This document shows, piece after piece, positions 27,195 to 35,853 of a DNA stretch of 64,000 bases (position 1 is its first letter; each line of letters starts with the position of its first letter). The notes under the pieces are model-generated. The model was not told where the DNA came from. It was given only the letters and a program-made list of their open reading frames with translations, and did no database searches. The DNA comes from DATBRC01 sp036560485. Its GTDB lineage: Bacteria > Pseudomonadota > Gammaproteobacteria > Burkholderiales > Burkholderiaceae_D. The position numbers and the translations under genes were made by a program. The stretch spans positions 1 through 64,000 of the forward strand of contig DATBRC010000017.1 in NCBI GenBank assembly GCA_036560485.1, in the 5' to 3' direction.

Positions 27195-28223
27195 TTATAC
27201 TAAACATTGTTCTAGTCCCTTAATAAAAATATCTTTTGGCAAATTTTTGCCAATAAACACCATTTTGCTGCCACGCACCTCATCGGTGGCCCACTTCCCG
27301 CCCAAATCGCTTCCCATAAGCTGATGTACACCTTGGAATACCACTTTGCGGTCGGCACCTTTCATCCATAACACGCCTTTGTAGCGCAACATGCGCGGGC
27401 CGTAGACTTGTACCAAGCCACCTAAAAATTCATCGAGCCGCTCGCTATCGAATGGCCGGTTGCTTTTAAAGACGAAGGCGGCAATGTCGTCGCTGTGATG
27501 GGCGTGATGGTGGTCATGATCATGATTGCAATGCTCATCATGTACATGATCGTGATCGGCTGCTTCGACACTGAGAAAATTCGGGTCAATTTCCAGTTTT
27601 TCATTGAGGTTAAAACCACGCAAGTCCAGTATCTGGTCAATCGGTGCACGACCAAAATCGACTTTGTTGATGGGCGCACGCGGATTGATCCGTTTTAACC
27701 GTGCGATTAAAGTATCCAGCTCAGTGGTGTCAACCAAGTCGGTTTTCGAGAGTAGCAATTTGTCGGCAAATCCGACTTGCCGCTGCGCTTCTTCATGTTC
27801 AGTCAATTGGTGCATCGCATGCTTGGCATCGACGACAGTGATAATGGCATCCAGCATATAGTGCGCTGCGACTTCATCGTCCATGAAAAATGTCTGCGCG
27901 ACCGGACCGGGATTCGCTAGTCCGGTGGTTTCAATAATGATGCGATCGAATTGTAATGTGCCGGCATTGCGTTTTTGCGCCAAGGTCGTCAGTGCGACAA
28001 TCAAATCACCGCGCACAGTACAGCAGATACAGCCATTATTCATTTCAACGATTTGCTCGTTACTGTCTTGCACCAGAATCTCGTTATCGATATTCTCTTG
28101 GCCGAATTCATTTTCGATCACGGCAATTTTGTGCCCATGTTGTTCCTGCAGAATACGATTGAGCAAAGTCGTTTTGCCAGCGCCGAGAAAGCCGGTAAGG
28201 ATGGTGACGGGAATGAGTGACAT
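27195..28223 (-). CDS. COG0523/CobW-family G3E GTPase, putative metal chaperone
   Basis: A 342-residue GTPase. Walker A GFLGAGKTTLL is near residue 12, the metal-binding CXCC motif is in NGCICCTVRGDL, the guanine-specificity segment is SKTDL, and a His/Asp-rich loop is at about 225-245 (DHDHVHDEHCNHDHDHHH). The CobW C-terminal domain follows, with GVLWMKGADRKVVFQGVHQLMG. By family these deliver zinc or other metals to target enzymes. The family includes YjiA, ZNG1-like and CobW proteins; no cobalamin genes are near, so a zinc role is more likely than B12 synthesis. No Zur site was identified. Confidence 0.88.
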   Translation of the reverse strand: MSLIPVTILTGFLGAGKTTLLNRILQEQHGHKIAVIENEFGQENIDNEILVQDSNEQIVEMNNGCICCTVRGDLIVALTTLAQKRNAGTLQFDRIIIETTGLANPGPVAQTFFMDDEVAAHYMLDAIITVVDAKHAMHQLTEHEEAQRQVGFADKLLLSKTDLVDTTELDTLIARLKRINPRAPINKVDFGRAPIDQILDLRGFNLNEKLEIDPNFLSVEAADHDHVHDEHCNHDHDHHHAHHSDDIAAFVFKSNRPFDSERLDEFLGGLVQVYGPRMLRYKGVLWMKGADRKVVFQGVHQLMGSDLGGKWATDEVRGSKMVFIGKNLPKDIFIKGLEQCLV

Positions 28224-28353
28224 GGTGATGTGCCTGTAAATGCGTCAAGAAAGTCGATCGATGGTGCAACGGTGGTACAAATTTAAGCGCTGCGGTTATG
28301 TCGCAAACAATGATGGAATTGTACTAAGCATTTTTGTGACGGGCAAAACCGTA

Positions 28354-29307
28354 TTATTTTTTCTTGGCTCTAGGATGGGCCGCATCATATACCTTGGCCA
28401 GTCGCTGAAAATCAAGCGATGTGTAGACCTGTGTCGCGGCGATCGATGCATGCCCAAGCATTTCCTGCACGGCGCGTAAATCGCCGGATGATTGCAGCAC
28501 ATGCGATGCAAAAGAATGGCGCAGCACATGCGGATGCACATCCGCAGGTATGCCGAGCGCTTGTGCATGGGCTTTCAAGCGCAATTGCACCACGCGTGGC
28601 GACATGCGGGTGCCGCGTTCATTGATGAAAAGGGCGGGTTCATTTGTTTGGGCAAATGAAGAGCGTAACGCTAGCCAAGCCGATATGGCGGCCATCGCCG
28701 GTTGACCAATCGGGACGCTGCGCATCTTATTGCCTTTGCCCGTGACCATGACTTCGCATGCATCGAAATCGATCCAGCCCGAGGAAACATATTGTGCTTC
28801 CTGTACGTAGCGTGCATCGAGTTGAACCAATTCCGACACGCGTAATCCGCTTGAATACAGCAATTCAAACATCGCACGATTACATAGCTGTGTGGCAGAT
28901 TCGGCATCTTTGCCGGGGCTTGTTTCAGAAACCAGGCGCACCGCGTCATCTGCGGATAACGCTTTGGGCAATGGCTTTGCGCGCTTCGGCGCTTTCACAC
29001 CATCGACAGGATTGGAGGTGAGCGGCACTTGCTCGGAAAGCCATTCGAAAAAACCGCGCCAGGCAGACAGTTTGCGTGCAATCGAACGGGCATTCAAACC
29101 TTGTCCATGCAATTGCGCAGCAAACTTGCGGATGTGGAAATGCGTGATGGATGTCAGCGAGATATTGTTGCCGAGCGTCTCGGCAAACGTATTCAACTCA
29201 TTCAGGTCGCGACCGTAATTGCTGACCGTGTGTGCAGATAGCTTGCGTTGTGTGATCAGGCTATCGAGATAGCCATCCAGATAAGCTTGATGTGCGGTTT
29301 TACTCAC
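28354..29307 (-). CDS. xerC: Tyrosine recombinase XerC
   Basis: A 317-residue site-specific recombinase that with XerD resolves chromosome dimers at dif during division. A SAM-like N-terminal core-binding domain (about 6-95) is followed by the catalytic domain with Arg156 (SSGLRVSEL), Lys192, His260/Arg263 (HPHVLRHSF), His286 (LGHAS) and the nucleophile Tyr295 (VYTSLDF). The position after dapF and a DUF484 gene is the classic housekeeping xerC context, so this is not an integrase of a mobile element. Confidence 0.95.
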   Translation of the reverse strand: MSKTAHQAYLDGYLDSLITQRKLSAHTVSNYGRDLNELNTFAETLGNNISLTSITHFHIRKFAAQLHGQGLNARSIARKLSAWRGFFEWLSEQVPLTSNPVDGVKAPKRAKPLPKALSADDAVRLVSETSPGKDAESATQLCNRAMFELLYSSGLRVSELVQLDARYVQEAQYVSSGWIDFDACEVMVTGKGNKMRSVPIGQPAMAAISAWLALRSSFAQTNEPALFINERGTRMSPRVVQLRLKAHAQALGIPADVHPHVLRHSFASHVLQSSGDLRAVQEMLGHASIAATQVYTSLDFQRLAKVYDAAHPRAKKK

Positions 29308-29331
29308 CGCGCTGGCTCGTCAAATGAGGAA

Positions 29332-30000
29332 TTAGTCGAGCAAACATGTCAGTGCTGCACTGGCAGTCTCGCCGATGTTTGCCAAGAAATCGGTCGCCAT
29401 ATCGGACGTGAAGCGGCGCGGATCTGGCGAGCCCAACACGAGCAAGCCGAATACTTCGCGTGAATCGAGTGTACGCAAAGGCAGCATCGCGACAGACTGG
29501 ATCGACTCTGCGTCTTCAATCCATGAAGCGGCTTCGAAATCATGATTCTCGCCACAGAAAGGCGTGTTCAGCCCGCTGGCGAAAATGCGTGCATCTTCCG
29601 ACACGCTTTCAGCAAACCAGGTATGAGCAAAATCTTCCGCAACACTCCACATGCGCAATGTGGCATAAGGAACTGAAAAGTTTGTCGTTAATCCATCGAT
29701 CAATACATGCGGCAAATCGACATCATTTCGTGCTTGCAATAAGGCGCGTGTCCATGCCTGGAATTTGTGGCTGATCACATCATTTTCTTGTCCGATGCGC
29801 ATCAAGTCTGCCATGTTAAGCTCCATCGCCTTGATTTTCAGACGCAACACTTCCATTTGCTTTTCTTGCAATGAGACTGCGCGCCCTCCCATTGAACTGG
29901 TCAACTTGATCTGAGAAAAAAGCTCCGGATTTTCTTCAAAAAAATGCGGGTTGTCGGACAAGTATTGCGCGACAGTCATAGGGTCAAGGTGTGAGGTCAT
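29332..30000 (-). CDS. DUF484 family protein
   Basis: A 222-residue protein. It begins LDPMTVAQYLSDNPHFFEENPELF, then has a short coiled coil (about 45-75) and a GAF-like domain to the C-terminus with AMLPLRTLDSREVFGLLVLGSPDPRRF. This is the DUF484 layout found between dapF and xerC in many beta- and gammaproteobacteria. The function is unknown; the conserved gene order suggests only co-regulation. It is 24 nt upstream of xerC. Confidence 0.92.
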   Translation of the reverse strand: MTSHLDPMTVAQYLSDNPHFFEENPELFSQIKLTSSMGGRAVSLQEKQMEVLRLKIKAMELNMADLMRIGQENDVISHKFQAWTRALLQARNDVDLPHVLIDGLTTNFSVPYATLRMWSVAEDFAHTWFAESVSEDARIFASGLNTPFCGENHDFEAASWIEDAESIQSVAMLPLRTLDSREVFGLLVLGSPDPRRFTSDMATDFLANIGETASAALTCLLD

Positions 30001-30092
30001 TTTTTAAGTGCTAAAGGTCGGTAATTTTGTGTCAGTCCAAAATAAGTGGCCGCATCGGTATTCATATCAGATTCTAACCGACAAGACATGCT

Positions 30093-30944
30093 TTAAATCT
30101 CGATTTCGCCTTCAAATACATTGACTGCAGGTCCTGTCAACATGACTGGAGCTCCGGTGCCGGCCCATGCGATGGAAAGCTCGCCGCCGCGCGTCGCCAC
30201 TTTTACCGGCGAATCCAATACGCCGCGCCGAATACCGGCGACCACTGCAGCGCATGCACCCGTGCCGCAGGCCAGCGTTTCGCCTGCGCCACGCTCAAAC
30301 ACGCGCAACTTGATGACATGGCGATTGATGATCTGCATGAATCCGGCATTGACGCGTTTGGGGAAACGCGGGTGATGTTCGATCAACGGTCCATCAGAAT
30401 TTAATGGGGCTGCATCCACATCGTCGACAATTTGCACCGCATGCGGATTGCCCATGGAGATAGCAGATATCCAAATGGATTTACCATGAATCTGTAATGG
30501 CCAGAGCGTATCGGCGCCTTCCGTTTTGCCGGTCAAACCGGTGGCGTCAAACGGCACGCGTTTCGTTTCCAGAATCGGTGCGCCCATATCGACGGTGATT
30601 TGCCCATCCGCTTCCAGGCGCGGCTCTATGATGCCGGACATGGTTTCGACCTTGATCGCATGTTTCGTTGTCAAACCCTTGTCGGTGACAAATTTGACGA
30701 AGGCGCGCGCGCCATTGCCGCATTGTTCGACTTCGCCGCCATCTGCGTTGTAAATACGATAGCGAAAATCGATGCCGGATGCTTGCGGGCTTTCTACCAC
30801 CAACATTTGATCGGCGCCGACACCGAAGCGGCGGTCGGCGAGAAGTTGCCATTGCGCCGGCGTGAAATCGATGCGTTGATTGATCGCGTCGATCACGACA
30901 AAGTCATTGCCTGCGCCATGCATTTTGGTGAATTTGAGTTTCAT
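30093..30944 (-). CDS. dapF: Diaminopimelate epimerase DapF
   Basis: A 283-residue cofactor-independent epimerase that turns LL- into meso-diaminopimelate for lysine and peptidoglycan. MKLKFTKMHGAGNDF is the canonical start, which fixes the ATG at 30944 (a longer frame from 31010 overlaps the acyltransferase). The two catalytic Cys lie in EQCGNGAR (Cys75) and ACGTGAC (about 227). It is downstream of the acyltransferase pair and upstream of the DUF484 gene and xerC. Confidence 0.97.
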   Translation of the reverse strand: MKLKFTKMHGAGNDFVVIDAINQRIDFTPAQWQLLADRRFGVGADQMLVVESPQASGIDFRYRIYNADGGEVEQCGNGARAFVKFVTDKGLTTKHAIKVETMSGIIEPRLEADGQITVDMGAPILETKRVPFDATGLTGKTEGADTLWPLQIHGKSIWISAISMGNPHAVQIVDDVDAAPLNSDGPLIEHHPRFPKRVNAGFMQIINRHVIKLRVFERGAGETLACGTGACAAVVAGIRRGVLDSPVKVATRGGELSIAWAGTGAPVMLTGPAVNVFEGEIEI

Positions 30945-31006
30945 AAGGCGATTATAAACTGCTGTAGCAAATATATTGAGTTGGCTGACGTGCTTGTCAA
31001 TTTGAC

Positions 31007-31870
31007 TCAATAAAGGCCAGGTTCGCCGGGTGGCCGGGTTTTGAAGCGTTTATGTGTCCACCAGTATTCCGCAGGCGCTTCGAGTACGCGTGCTTCGATA
31101 AATTCATTCATGCGGCGTGTCGCTGCTATCACATCATCGCCGGGATAATTTTCCCAAGGCGGATAAAAGGTTACCTTCCAACCCTGATAGTTGGGCAAAA
31201 AAGTCGCAATGACCGGAACGACTTTTGCATTTGTCGCCGCCGCGATACGGGCGGGCGCTGTCAATGTCGCCGTGCTATTGCCAAAAAACGGGACAAACTC
31301 TGCATCCTTCGAACCGAAATCCAGATCCGGCAACATGAAAAAAGGGATGCGCTCGCGCATTGCACGAATGATCGGTTTAATGCCATCTGCGCGCGAAAAC
31401 AGTCTTGGTTCGTGAAAGCGCGAACGGCCTTTGCGCAGCGCTTCGTCAAACAGCCGGTTGCGCTGGCGCGTGTAGATGGAACAGCCAGGCGTTGCCATCG
31501 CGACTGCGACTCCCGCAACTTCCAGGCATACAAAGTGAGGGCACAAAATGATGGTCGGGCCGGACTGGAAAAGATCGAGCGGCACGCGCGGTTCAACCAC
31601 AATCAATCGCTTGAGCCGTGCTTCGGAGGCCCACCATAAAATACCGCGTTCCAGTACGGCGCGTGCATAGGCCTGGAAATGTTTTTTCGCCATCAATCGC
31701 CGTTTTGCTTCCGGCAGATCGGGAAAGCATAGGCGCAAATTGGTCAATGCAATGTGCCGTCTTTTTTTCAGGATGTAAAAAAATAAGGTGCCGATGCCAT
31801 TGCCTATCCTGCCAAGCAAGGGCAGCGGCAGCCAGTGCAACAACCACATCACGCACAGTAATAATCTCAT
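31007..31870 (-). CDS. LpxL/HtrB-family lysophospholipid (lipid A) acyltransferase
   Basis: A 287-residue membrane-anchored acyltransferase that adds a secondary acyl chain to lipid A. An N-terminal hydrophobic helix is followed by the catalytic HX4E motif (HFVCLE) and the later pattern DLDFGSKDAEFVPFFG typical of the family. The C-terminus EYWWTHKRFKTRP is diagnostic. It overlaps the upstream paralogue by 4 nt (ATGA at 31867-31870), so the two are translated together. Which acyl position each uses cannot be read from sequence. Confidence 0.93.
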   Translation of the reverse strand: MRLLLCVMWLLHWLPLPLLGRIGNGIGTLFFYILKKRRHIALTNLRLCFPDLPEAKRRLMAKKHFQAYARAVLERGILWWASEARLKRLIVVEPRVPLDLFQSGPTIILCPHFVCLEVAGVAVAMATPGCSIYTRQRNRLFDEALRKGRSRFHEPRLFSRADGIKPIIRAMRERIPFFMLPDLDFGSKDAEFVPFFGNSTATLTAPARIAAATNAKVVPVIATFLPNYQGWKVTFYPPWENYPGDDVIAATRRMNEFIEARVLEAPAEYWWTHKRFKTRPPGEPGLY

Positions 31871-32721
31871 GCGCTTTCCTGTTGAGAGAGAGAAGCTACG
31901 ACACCATCAGGAATTTTGTAGCGGTTGTAACTCCAAAAATATTGTGACGGACAGCATGCAATCAATTTTTCCATCGCGAGATTGATGGCGCGCGCTTGCT
32001 CTTCCGGGGTGTTGCCTAGCACTTCGTCGAATGGAGCGAAGCGGATCGTGTAGCCGCGACCGTGTGGAAGGCGTTCGGCATACGACAAAATAATGGGCGC
32101 GCTTGTCATTTGATGCATTTTGGCTGATAGCGTCATCGTATATGCGGGCTTGCCGAAGAAATCGGCCCATACGCCTTCCCCATGTTGTGGCACCTGATCA
32201 GGCAAAAGGCCAATCGCCTTGCCTTTTTTCAGATCCTTGAGCAGTGCACGTACGCCTGTCAAATTAGCAGGTGCAAGGTGCAGATTGTGTCTGGCACGCG
32301 CACCCTCAATGAGCGGTTTAAGTGCATTTTTGCGCGGCGGACGATATAGGGCAGTCAATGATGTCCGGGCAGCGATGGCTTGCGCAATAATTTCAAAACA
32401 ACCCAAGTGTGGCGTCAAAAAAATCACGCCTTTTTGCGCATCCAATGCGGCTTGCGCCAATTCCCAGTTTTCGATCATGGCGGTGCGGAGGACGCGTTCC
32501 GGTGACGCGCACCAGATAAAGGGCAGCTCAAGGATGCTTTTGCCGGATTCGGCAACTGACGCGCACAAAGAGGAAGAAAAACCGGCACGGCCGATATTGT
32601 CCTTGAGGAGACGGCGATACGAAGGTGATGCCAAATAAACCAGCCAGCCGAGAGTTGTTCCAAATGCATGCAAAACAGGCAAGGGAAACTTTGACAACAG
32701 ACGGAACAGGGCAATGAGCAT
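31867..32721 (-). CDS. LpxL/LpxM-like lipid A acyltransferase
   Basis: A 284-residue paralogue of the following gene. One N-terminal membrane helix, the catalytic HX4E motif (HLGCFE), LLPDQVPQHGEGVWADFFG and the C-terminal QYFWSYNRYKIP mark the family. It is the first gene of the minus-strand series acyltransferase, acyltransferase, dapF, DUF484, xerC, and is divergent from metK across 197 bases. Confidence 0.93.
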   Translation of the reverse strand: MLIALFRLLSKFPLPVLHAFGTTLGWLVYLASPSYRRLLKDNIGRAGFSSSLCASVAESGKSILELPFIWCASPERVLRTAMIENWELAQAALDAQKGVIFLTPHLGCFEIIAQAIAARTSLTALYRPPRKNALKPLIEGARARHNLHLAPANLTGVRALLKDLKKGKAIGLLPDQVPQHGEGVWADFFGKPAYTMTLSAKMHQMTSAPIILSYAERLPHGRGYTIRFAPFDEVLGNTPEEQARAINLAMEKLIACCPSQYFWSYNRYKIPDGVVASLSQQESA

Positions 32722-32735
32722 TCTGAATGGTTTTT

Positions 32736-32764
32736 TTGCTGATTTAATTCAAGAGGCGTAAAAT
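32736..32764 (+). promoter_or_regulatory. Sigma-70-type promoter of metK
   Basis: TTGCTG (32736-32741), a 17-nt spacer, then TAAAAT (32759-32764). The spacing is ideal and both boxes match well. It predicts a transcript start near 32771 and a 5' leader of about 148 nt before metK. Confidence 0.6.
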
Positions 32765-32770
32765 ATCACA

Positions 32771-32918
32771 GATGTCTTACCCGCCGAGTTAACACAGACA
32801 ACTTGCGAGGCGGTTGAAAGCTGCAGGATGTAGCCAGCTTTTGAAAATATCGCTAAAGCGTCGCAGGCTCATTAGGTTGGCCTCGACAGTCCCAACCCAT
32901 TGATTAACAGGAGCTTGC
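32771..32918 (+). promoter_or_regulatory. Structured 5' leader of metK
   Basis: The predicted leader holds three short stems: CCGCC/GGCGG (32781-32785 with 32809-32813), AAAGCTG/CAGCTTT (32817-32823 with 32835-32841) and GGTTGG/CCAACC (32875-32880 with 32892-32897). The last is just before the CAGGAG ribosome-binding site. I do not recognise a named riboswitch class; this could be a leader controlling translation of SAM synthetase. Confidence 0.35.
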
Positions 32919-34085
32919 ATGTCACACGAATACCTTTTTACCTCAGAATCCGTCTCTGAGGGCCACCCCGATAAAGTTGCGGATCAAATCTCAGACGCTA
33001 TTCTAGACGCGATCCTTGAGCAAGACCCTACTGCTCGTGTTGCTGCCGAAACCCTTTGCAATACCGGTTTGGTCGTACTGGCAGGCGAAATCACCACACA
33101 TGCCAATGTCGATTACATCAACGTGGCACGCGAAACCATCAAGCGCATCGGTTACGACAATACCGATTTTGGTATCGATTACCGCGGTTGCGCCGTCATG
33201 GTTTGCTATGACAAGCAATCGCCTGACATTGCGCAAGGCGTGGATGAAGGCAAAGGCCTGGACCTGGATCAAGGCGCCGGCGACCAGGGCTTGATGTTTG
33301 GTTATGCTTGCGACGAAACGCCCGATTTGATGCCTGCTGCGATTTACTACGCACACCGTCTGGTCGAGCGTCAGTCACAATTGCGCAAGGATGGCCGTCT
33401 GCCTTGGCTGCGTCCGGATGCAAAATCACAGGTGACGTTGAAATATGTCGATGGCCGTCCGGTGGCAGTGGATACCGTAGTGCTGTCGACGCAACACTCA
33501 CCCGATATCCAGCACAAGGCAATCGAAGAAGCCGTCATCGAAGATATCATCAAACAAGTATTGCCGAACGAGTGGTTAAAAAATACCCGTTACCTGGTCA
33601 ACCCGACCGGCCGATTTGTGATCGGCGGCCCGCAAGGCGATTGTGGTTTAACCGGACGTAAAATCATTGTCGATACTTACGGTGGCGCTTGCCCGCACGG
33701 CGGCGGCGCTTTCTCCGGCAAGGATCCAACAAAAGTGGACCGTTCTGCAGCCTATGCAGCGCGTTATGTCGCAAAGAATATTGTGGCGGCAGGATTGGCG
33801 CGTCAGTGCCAGATTCAAGTCAGTTATGCGATCGGTATTGCGAAACCGATCAACATCACCATTTACACGGAAGGCACCGGCGTGATTCCTGATGAGAAAA
33901 TCGCGGAACTGGTGCATGAGCATTTCGATTTGCGTCCTAAGGGCATTGTGAAAATGCTCGACTTGTTGCGCCCTATTTATCAAAAGACAGCAGCCTACGG
34001 ACACTTCGGTCGCGCAGAGCCGGAATTTGCCTGGGAACGGACCGACAAGGCAGCAATATTACGTGCAAATGCAGGCCTTAAATAA
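32919..34085 (+). CDS. metK: S-adenosylmethionine synthetase MetK
   Basis: A 388-residue cytoplasmic tetrameric enzyme that makes SAM from methionine and ATP. The start HEYLFTSESVSEGHPDK, the hexapeptide GAGDQG with LMFGYA, the signature GGGAFSGKDPTKVDRS and FGRAEPEFAWE are all present. ACAGGAGCTTGC precedes the ATG at 32919. Together with ahcY and metF downstream it makes the methyl-cycle group of this region. Confidence 0.98.
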   Translation: MSHEYLFTSESVSEGHPDKVADQISDAILDAILEQDPTARVAAETLCNTGLVVLAGEITTHANVDYINVARETIKRIGYDNTDFGIDYRGCAVMVCYDKQSPDIAQGVDEGKGLDLDQGAGDQGLMFGYACDETPDLMPAAIYYAHRLVERQSQLRKDGRLPWLRPDAKSQVTLKYVDGRPVAVDTVVLSTQHSPDIQHKAIEEAVIEDIIKQVLPNEWLKNTRYLVNPTGRFVIGGPQGDCGLTGRKIIVDTYGGACPHGGGAFSGKDPTKVDRSAAYAARYVAKNIVAAGLARQCQIQVSYAIGIAKPINITIYTEGTGVIPDEKIAELVHEHFDLRPKGIVKMLDLLRPIYQKTAAYGHFGRAEPEFAWERTDKAAILRANAGLK

Positions 34086-34124
34086 GCAAGTAAACCGGAT
34101 CAATTCAACACGAGAGTATTTGTT

Positions 34125-35120
34125 ATGCAGTGGGTGCAGGGGTGTTCAGTGGGTGAATTGATCCTTCGTGTCGTGCGTCGCATTGCCGGATGCGCAGGGC
34201 TGTTGGTTCTTGTGGCGAGCGCCGGTTGTGACAAGCACATCGACGCGAAGCCGGTCGTGATTGTGAAACCGTCGATGACCGTGAAATCACCGGAGATTGT
34301 GGAGTCGGCGCCGGTAGATTGGTGCAAGCGATTATCTGATCGCTTGCCAACCGTTTCAGCAGCAAATTGTGCAGGTAGTGCATTACAGCCTTCCGGGGCA
34401 ACCTCGTTGAGAGGTGTACCTATTCTGATGCGCCAAATTCCTGCAATGAAAAACGGCAGAGCCAATAACAAGGCTGTGCGCGTTTTACTATTGGGTGGCA
34501 TTCACGGTGACGAATTAACTGCTTCAGCCATTGTGTTCCACTGGATGCAGTGGATGAAAACATCGCCGGCCCAGGATTTTTATTGGGATATCGTACCGGT
34601 CGTCAATCCTGATGGATTGTTGGCAGCCAAGCCTATGCGCGTGAATGCGAATGGCGTCGATTTGAATCGCAATTTCCCGACGCCGAATTGGCGCACAGAT
34701 GCGCCGGTTTACTGGGCAAAAAGGACGGGCAAGGATCCGCGGCGCTTTCCTGGCGTGACTCCTCTGTCTGAACCGGAAACGCGTTGGGTCAATCAGGAGA
34801 TGGAGCGGTTCCAGCCGCAAGTCATTATTTCTGTGCATGCGCCGTTTGGTGTGCTTGACTTCGATGGACCAGCCAAGCCGCCTCACAAGTTTGGCCGCTT
34901 GATATTAAATCCCGTTGGCGTATATCCCGGATCGCTGGGGAACTATAGCGGCATGCATAAAAATGTTCCCGTCATTACGATCGAATTGCCGAATGCGCAA
35001 GCCATGCCATCTGAAGCGGAAGTCAAACGGATTTGGCTCGATATGCTGGCATGGATACAGCGTAACGTGCCGGAGAAAGAGATCTCTCCGAATAAGAGTT
35101 CTGTGATCGCTGCCAAATGA
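34125..35120 (+). CDS. M14-family zinc carboxypeptidase-like lipoprotein (MpaA-like)
   Basis: A 331-residue exported protein. The N-terminus has a hydrophobic stretch with lipobox-like VASAGC (about residues 30-35), suggesting a lipoprotein. The M14 fold shows zinc ligands in GGIHGDEL (HXXE), NPDG, LNRNFPT for substrate binding, third ligand His in SVHAPFG, and catalytic Glu in ITIELPNA. It resembles murein peptide amidase A, which cleaves the gamma-D-Glu-diaminopimelate bond in muropeptides, but a periplasmic lipoprotein form would act on peptidoglycan or other peptides outside the cytoplasm. The start is uncertain; ATG at 34125 is used. It is 39 nt after metK. Confidence 0.8.
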   Translation: MQWVQGCSVGELILRVVRRIAGCAGLLVLVASAGCDKHIDAKPVVIVKPSMTVKSPEIVESAPVDWCKRLSDRLPTVSAANCAGSALQPSGATSLRGVPILMRQIPAMKNGRANNKAVRVLLLGGIHGDELTASAIVFHWMQWMKTSPAQDFYWDIVPVVNPDGLLAAKPMRVNANGVDLNRNFPTPNWRTDAPVYWAKRTGKDPRRFPGVTPLSEPETRWVNQEMERFQPQVIISVHAPFGVLDFDGPAKPPHKFGRLILNPVGVYPGSLGNYSGMHKNVPVITIELPNAQAMPSEAEVKRIWLDMLAWIQRNVPEKEISPNKSSVIAAK

Positions 35121-35148
35121 TCTGCGGATGCGCTATGCATTCCTGTCT

Positions 35149-35316
35149 TTTAGAACTCATTTCATAAATAGGCGTGTGGGGGAGTGGCGTCCGGGTGGAT
35201 GCAGCGCTAGGCGTGGTGCGACGCAAAGGGCGACCCCCTTTGCTAGCATCACAACGACGCGCTGCGCCGCCTGGATCCCGCTCACGCATATGCCTATTTA
35301 TGAAATGAGTTCTAAA
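35149..35316. mobile_element. MITE-like long palindrome with 25-bp perfect terminal inverted repeats
   Basis: Perfect 25-bp inverted repeats at 35149-35173 and 35292-35316 bound a 168-bp element. The interior is an imperfect palindrome, with GCAAAGG and CCTTTGC near the centre (about 35223-35242) and GC-rich arms. No reading frame of note lies inside. This is the look of a non-autonomous miniature transposable element or IS remnant. The host duplication is not clear; a TA could be it. It sits between the M14 peptidase and the propeptide-like lipoprotein. Confidence 0.65.
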
Positions 35317-35441
35317 CAGCATGTGTAAATTCACATCCTGCCGAATTTATCGAGTGTTGTTTTCTTAGCTGTCCGTTGCTAGTCAAACGGATTTAAGCCG
35401 GTTATATTTTGCCTTCACTTGTTGTTCGATGTGGAGAGACA
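35317..35441. promoter_or_regulatory. Short intergenic leader of the protease module
   Basis: 125 bases between the palindromic element and the lipoprotein start. A GGAGAG Shine-Dalgarno at 35432-35437 precedes the ATG at 35442. The promoter of the protease module should be here, or in the end of the palindrome; no boxes are clear. Confidence 0.35.
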
Positions 35442-35825
35442 ATGGCACGCCCTGCAATGCAAATAAAGTTTGCGTTTGCTCAAATCGTTTTGATGGCGAT
35501 GGTAACGGGGTGTCAATCTTCCCTAGGCAGCGGACATGCAGAAAATGCAGACTCAATGCCGACCTCCAAGAAGCAGACTCAAGTTTCTCAACAGTTAATT
35601 ATCAAATTCAAGCCTGATACCATTGCGTGCAATGCCGACGCGATAGCGCAATTTTCTTCTTTAATCAAAGTGCCGATCGAGTATGTGCGCGCGATGTCTG
35701 GGCAAGCATGTGTGGTCAAACAATTCATGAATAAAGATATCGGATTATCAAAGGGGCAAATGATGTTAAGGGAACATCCGGATGTTGAGTGGGTGGAGTC
35801 GGATGCGATCAGGAAACCGCTTTGA
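35442..35825 (+). CDS. Small lipoprotein that is a free-standing subtilase propeptide (I9-like)
   Basis: A 127-residue exported protein. The signal peptide ends in a lipobox MVTGC (Cys near residue 24). The mature part, from LIIKFKPD through YVRAMSGQACVVK to VEWVESDAIRKPL, aligns with residues 56-137 of the subtilase encoded next: LIVRPQQ, VVRPMSGGAHVIK and VELVEPDRMRHPMG. Inhibitor I9/propeptide domains fold subtilases and inhibit them until cut. It ends 28 nt before the protease start, so co-transcription is likely. A role as anchored chaperone or immunity-like inhibitor is an inference; degenerate duplication without function is the alternative. Confidence 0.75.
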   Translation: MARPAMQIKFAFAQIVLMAMVTGCQSSLGSGHAENADSMPTSKKQTQVSQQLIIKFKPDTIACNADAIAQFSSLIKVPIEYVRAMSGQACVVKQFMNKDIGLSKGQMMLREHPDVEWVESDAIRKPL

Positions 35826-35853
35826 TTGAATCATCATTCAAGAGAAAACAATA

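Noticed and set aside
28354..29307. Tyrosine recombinase as a mark of an integrated element
   Set aside because: The dapF-DUF484-xerC context and full similarity to XerC make it the housekeeping dimer-resolution enzyme; no attachment sites seen.
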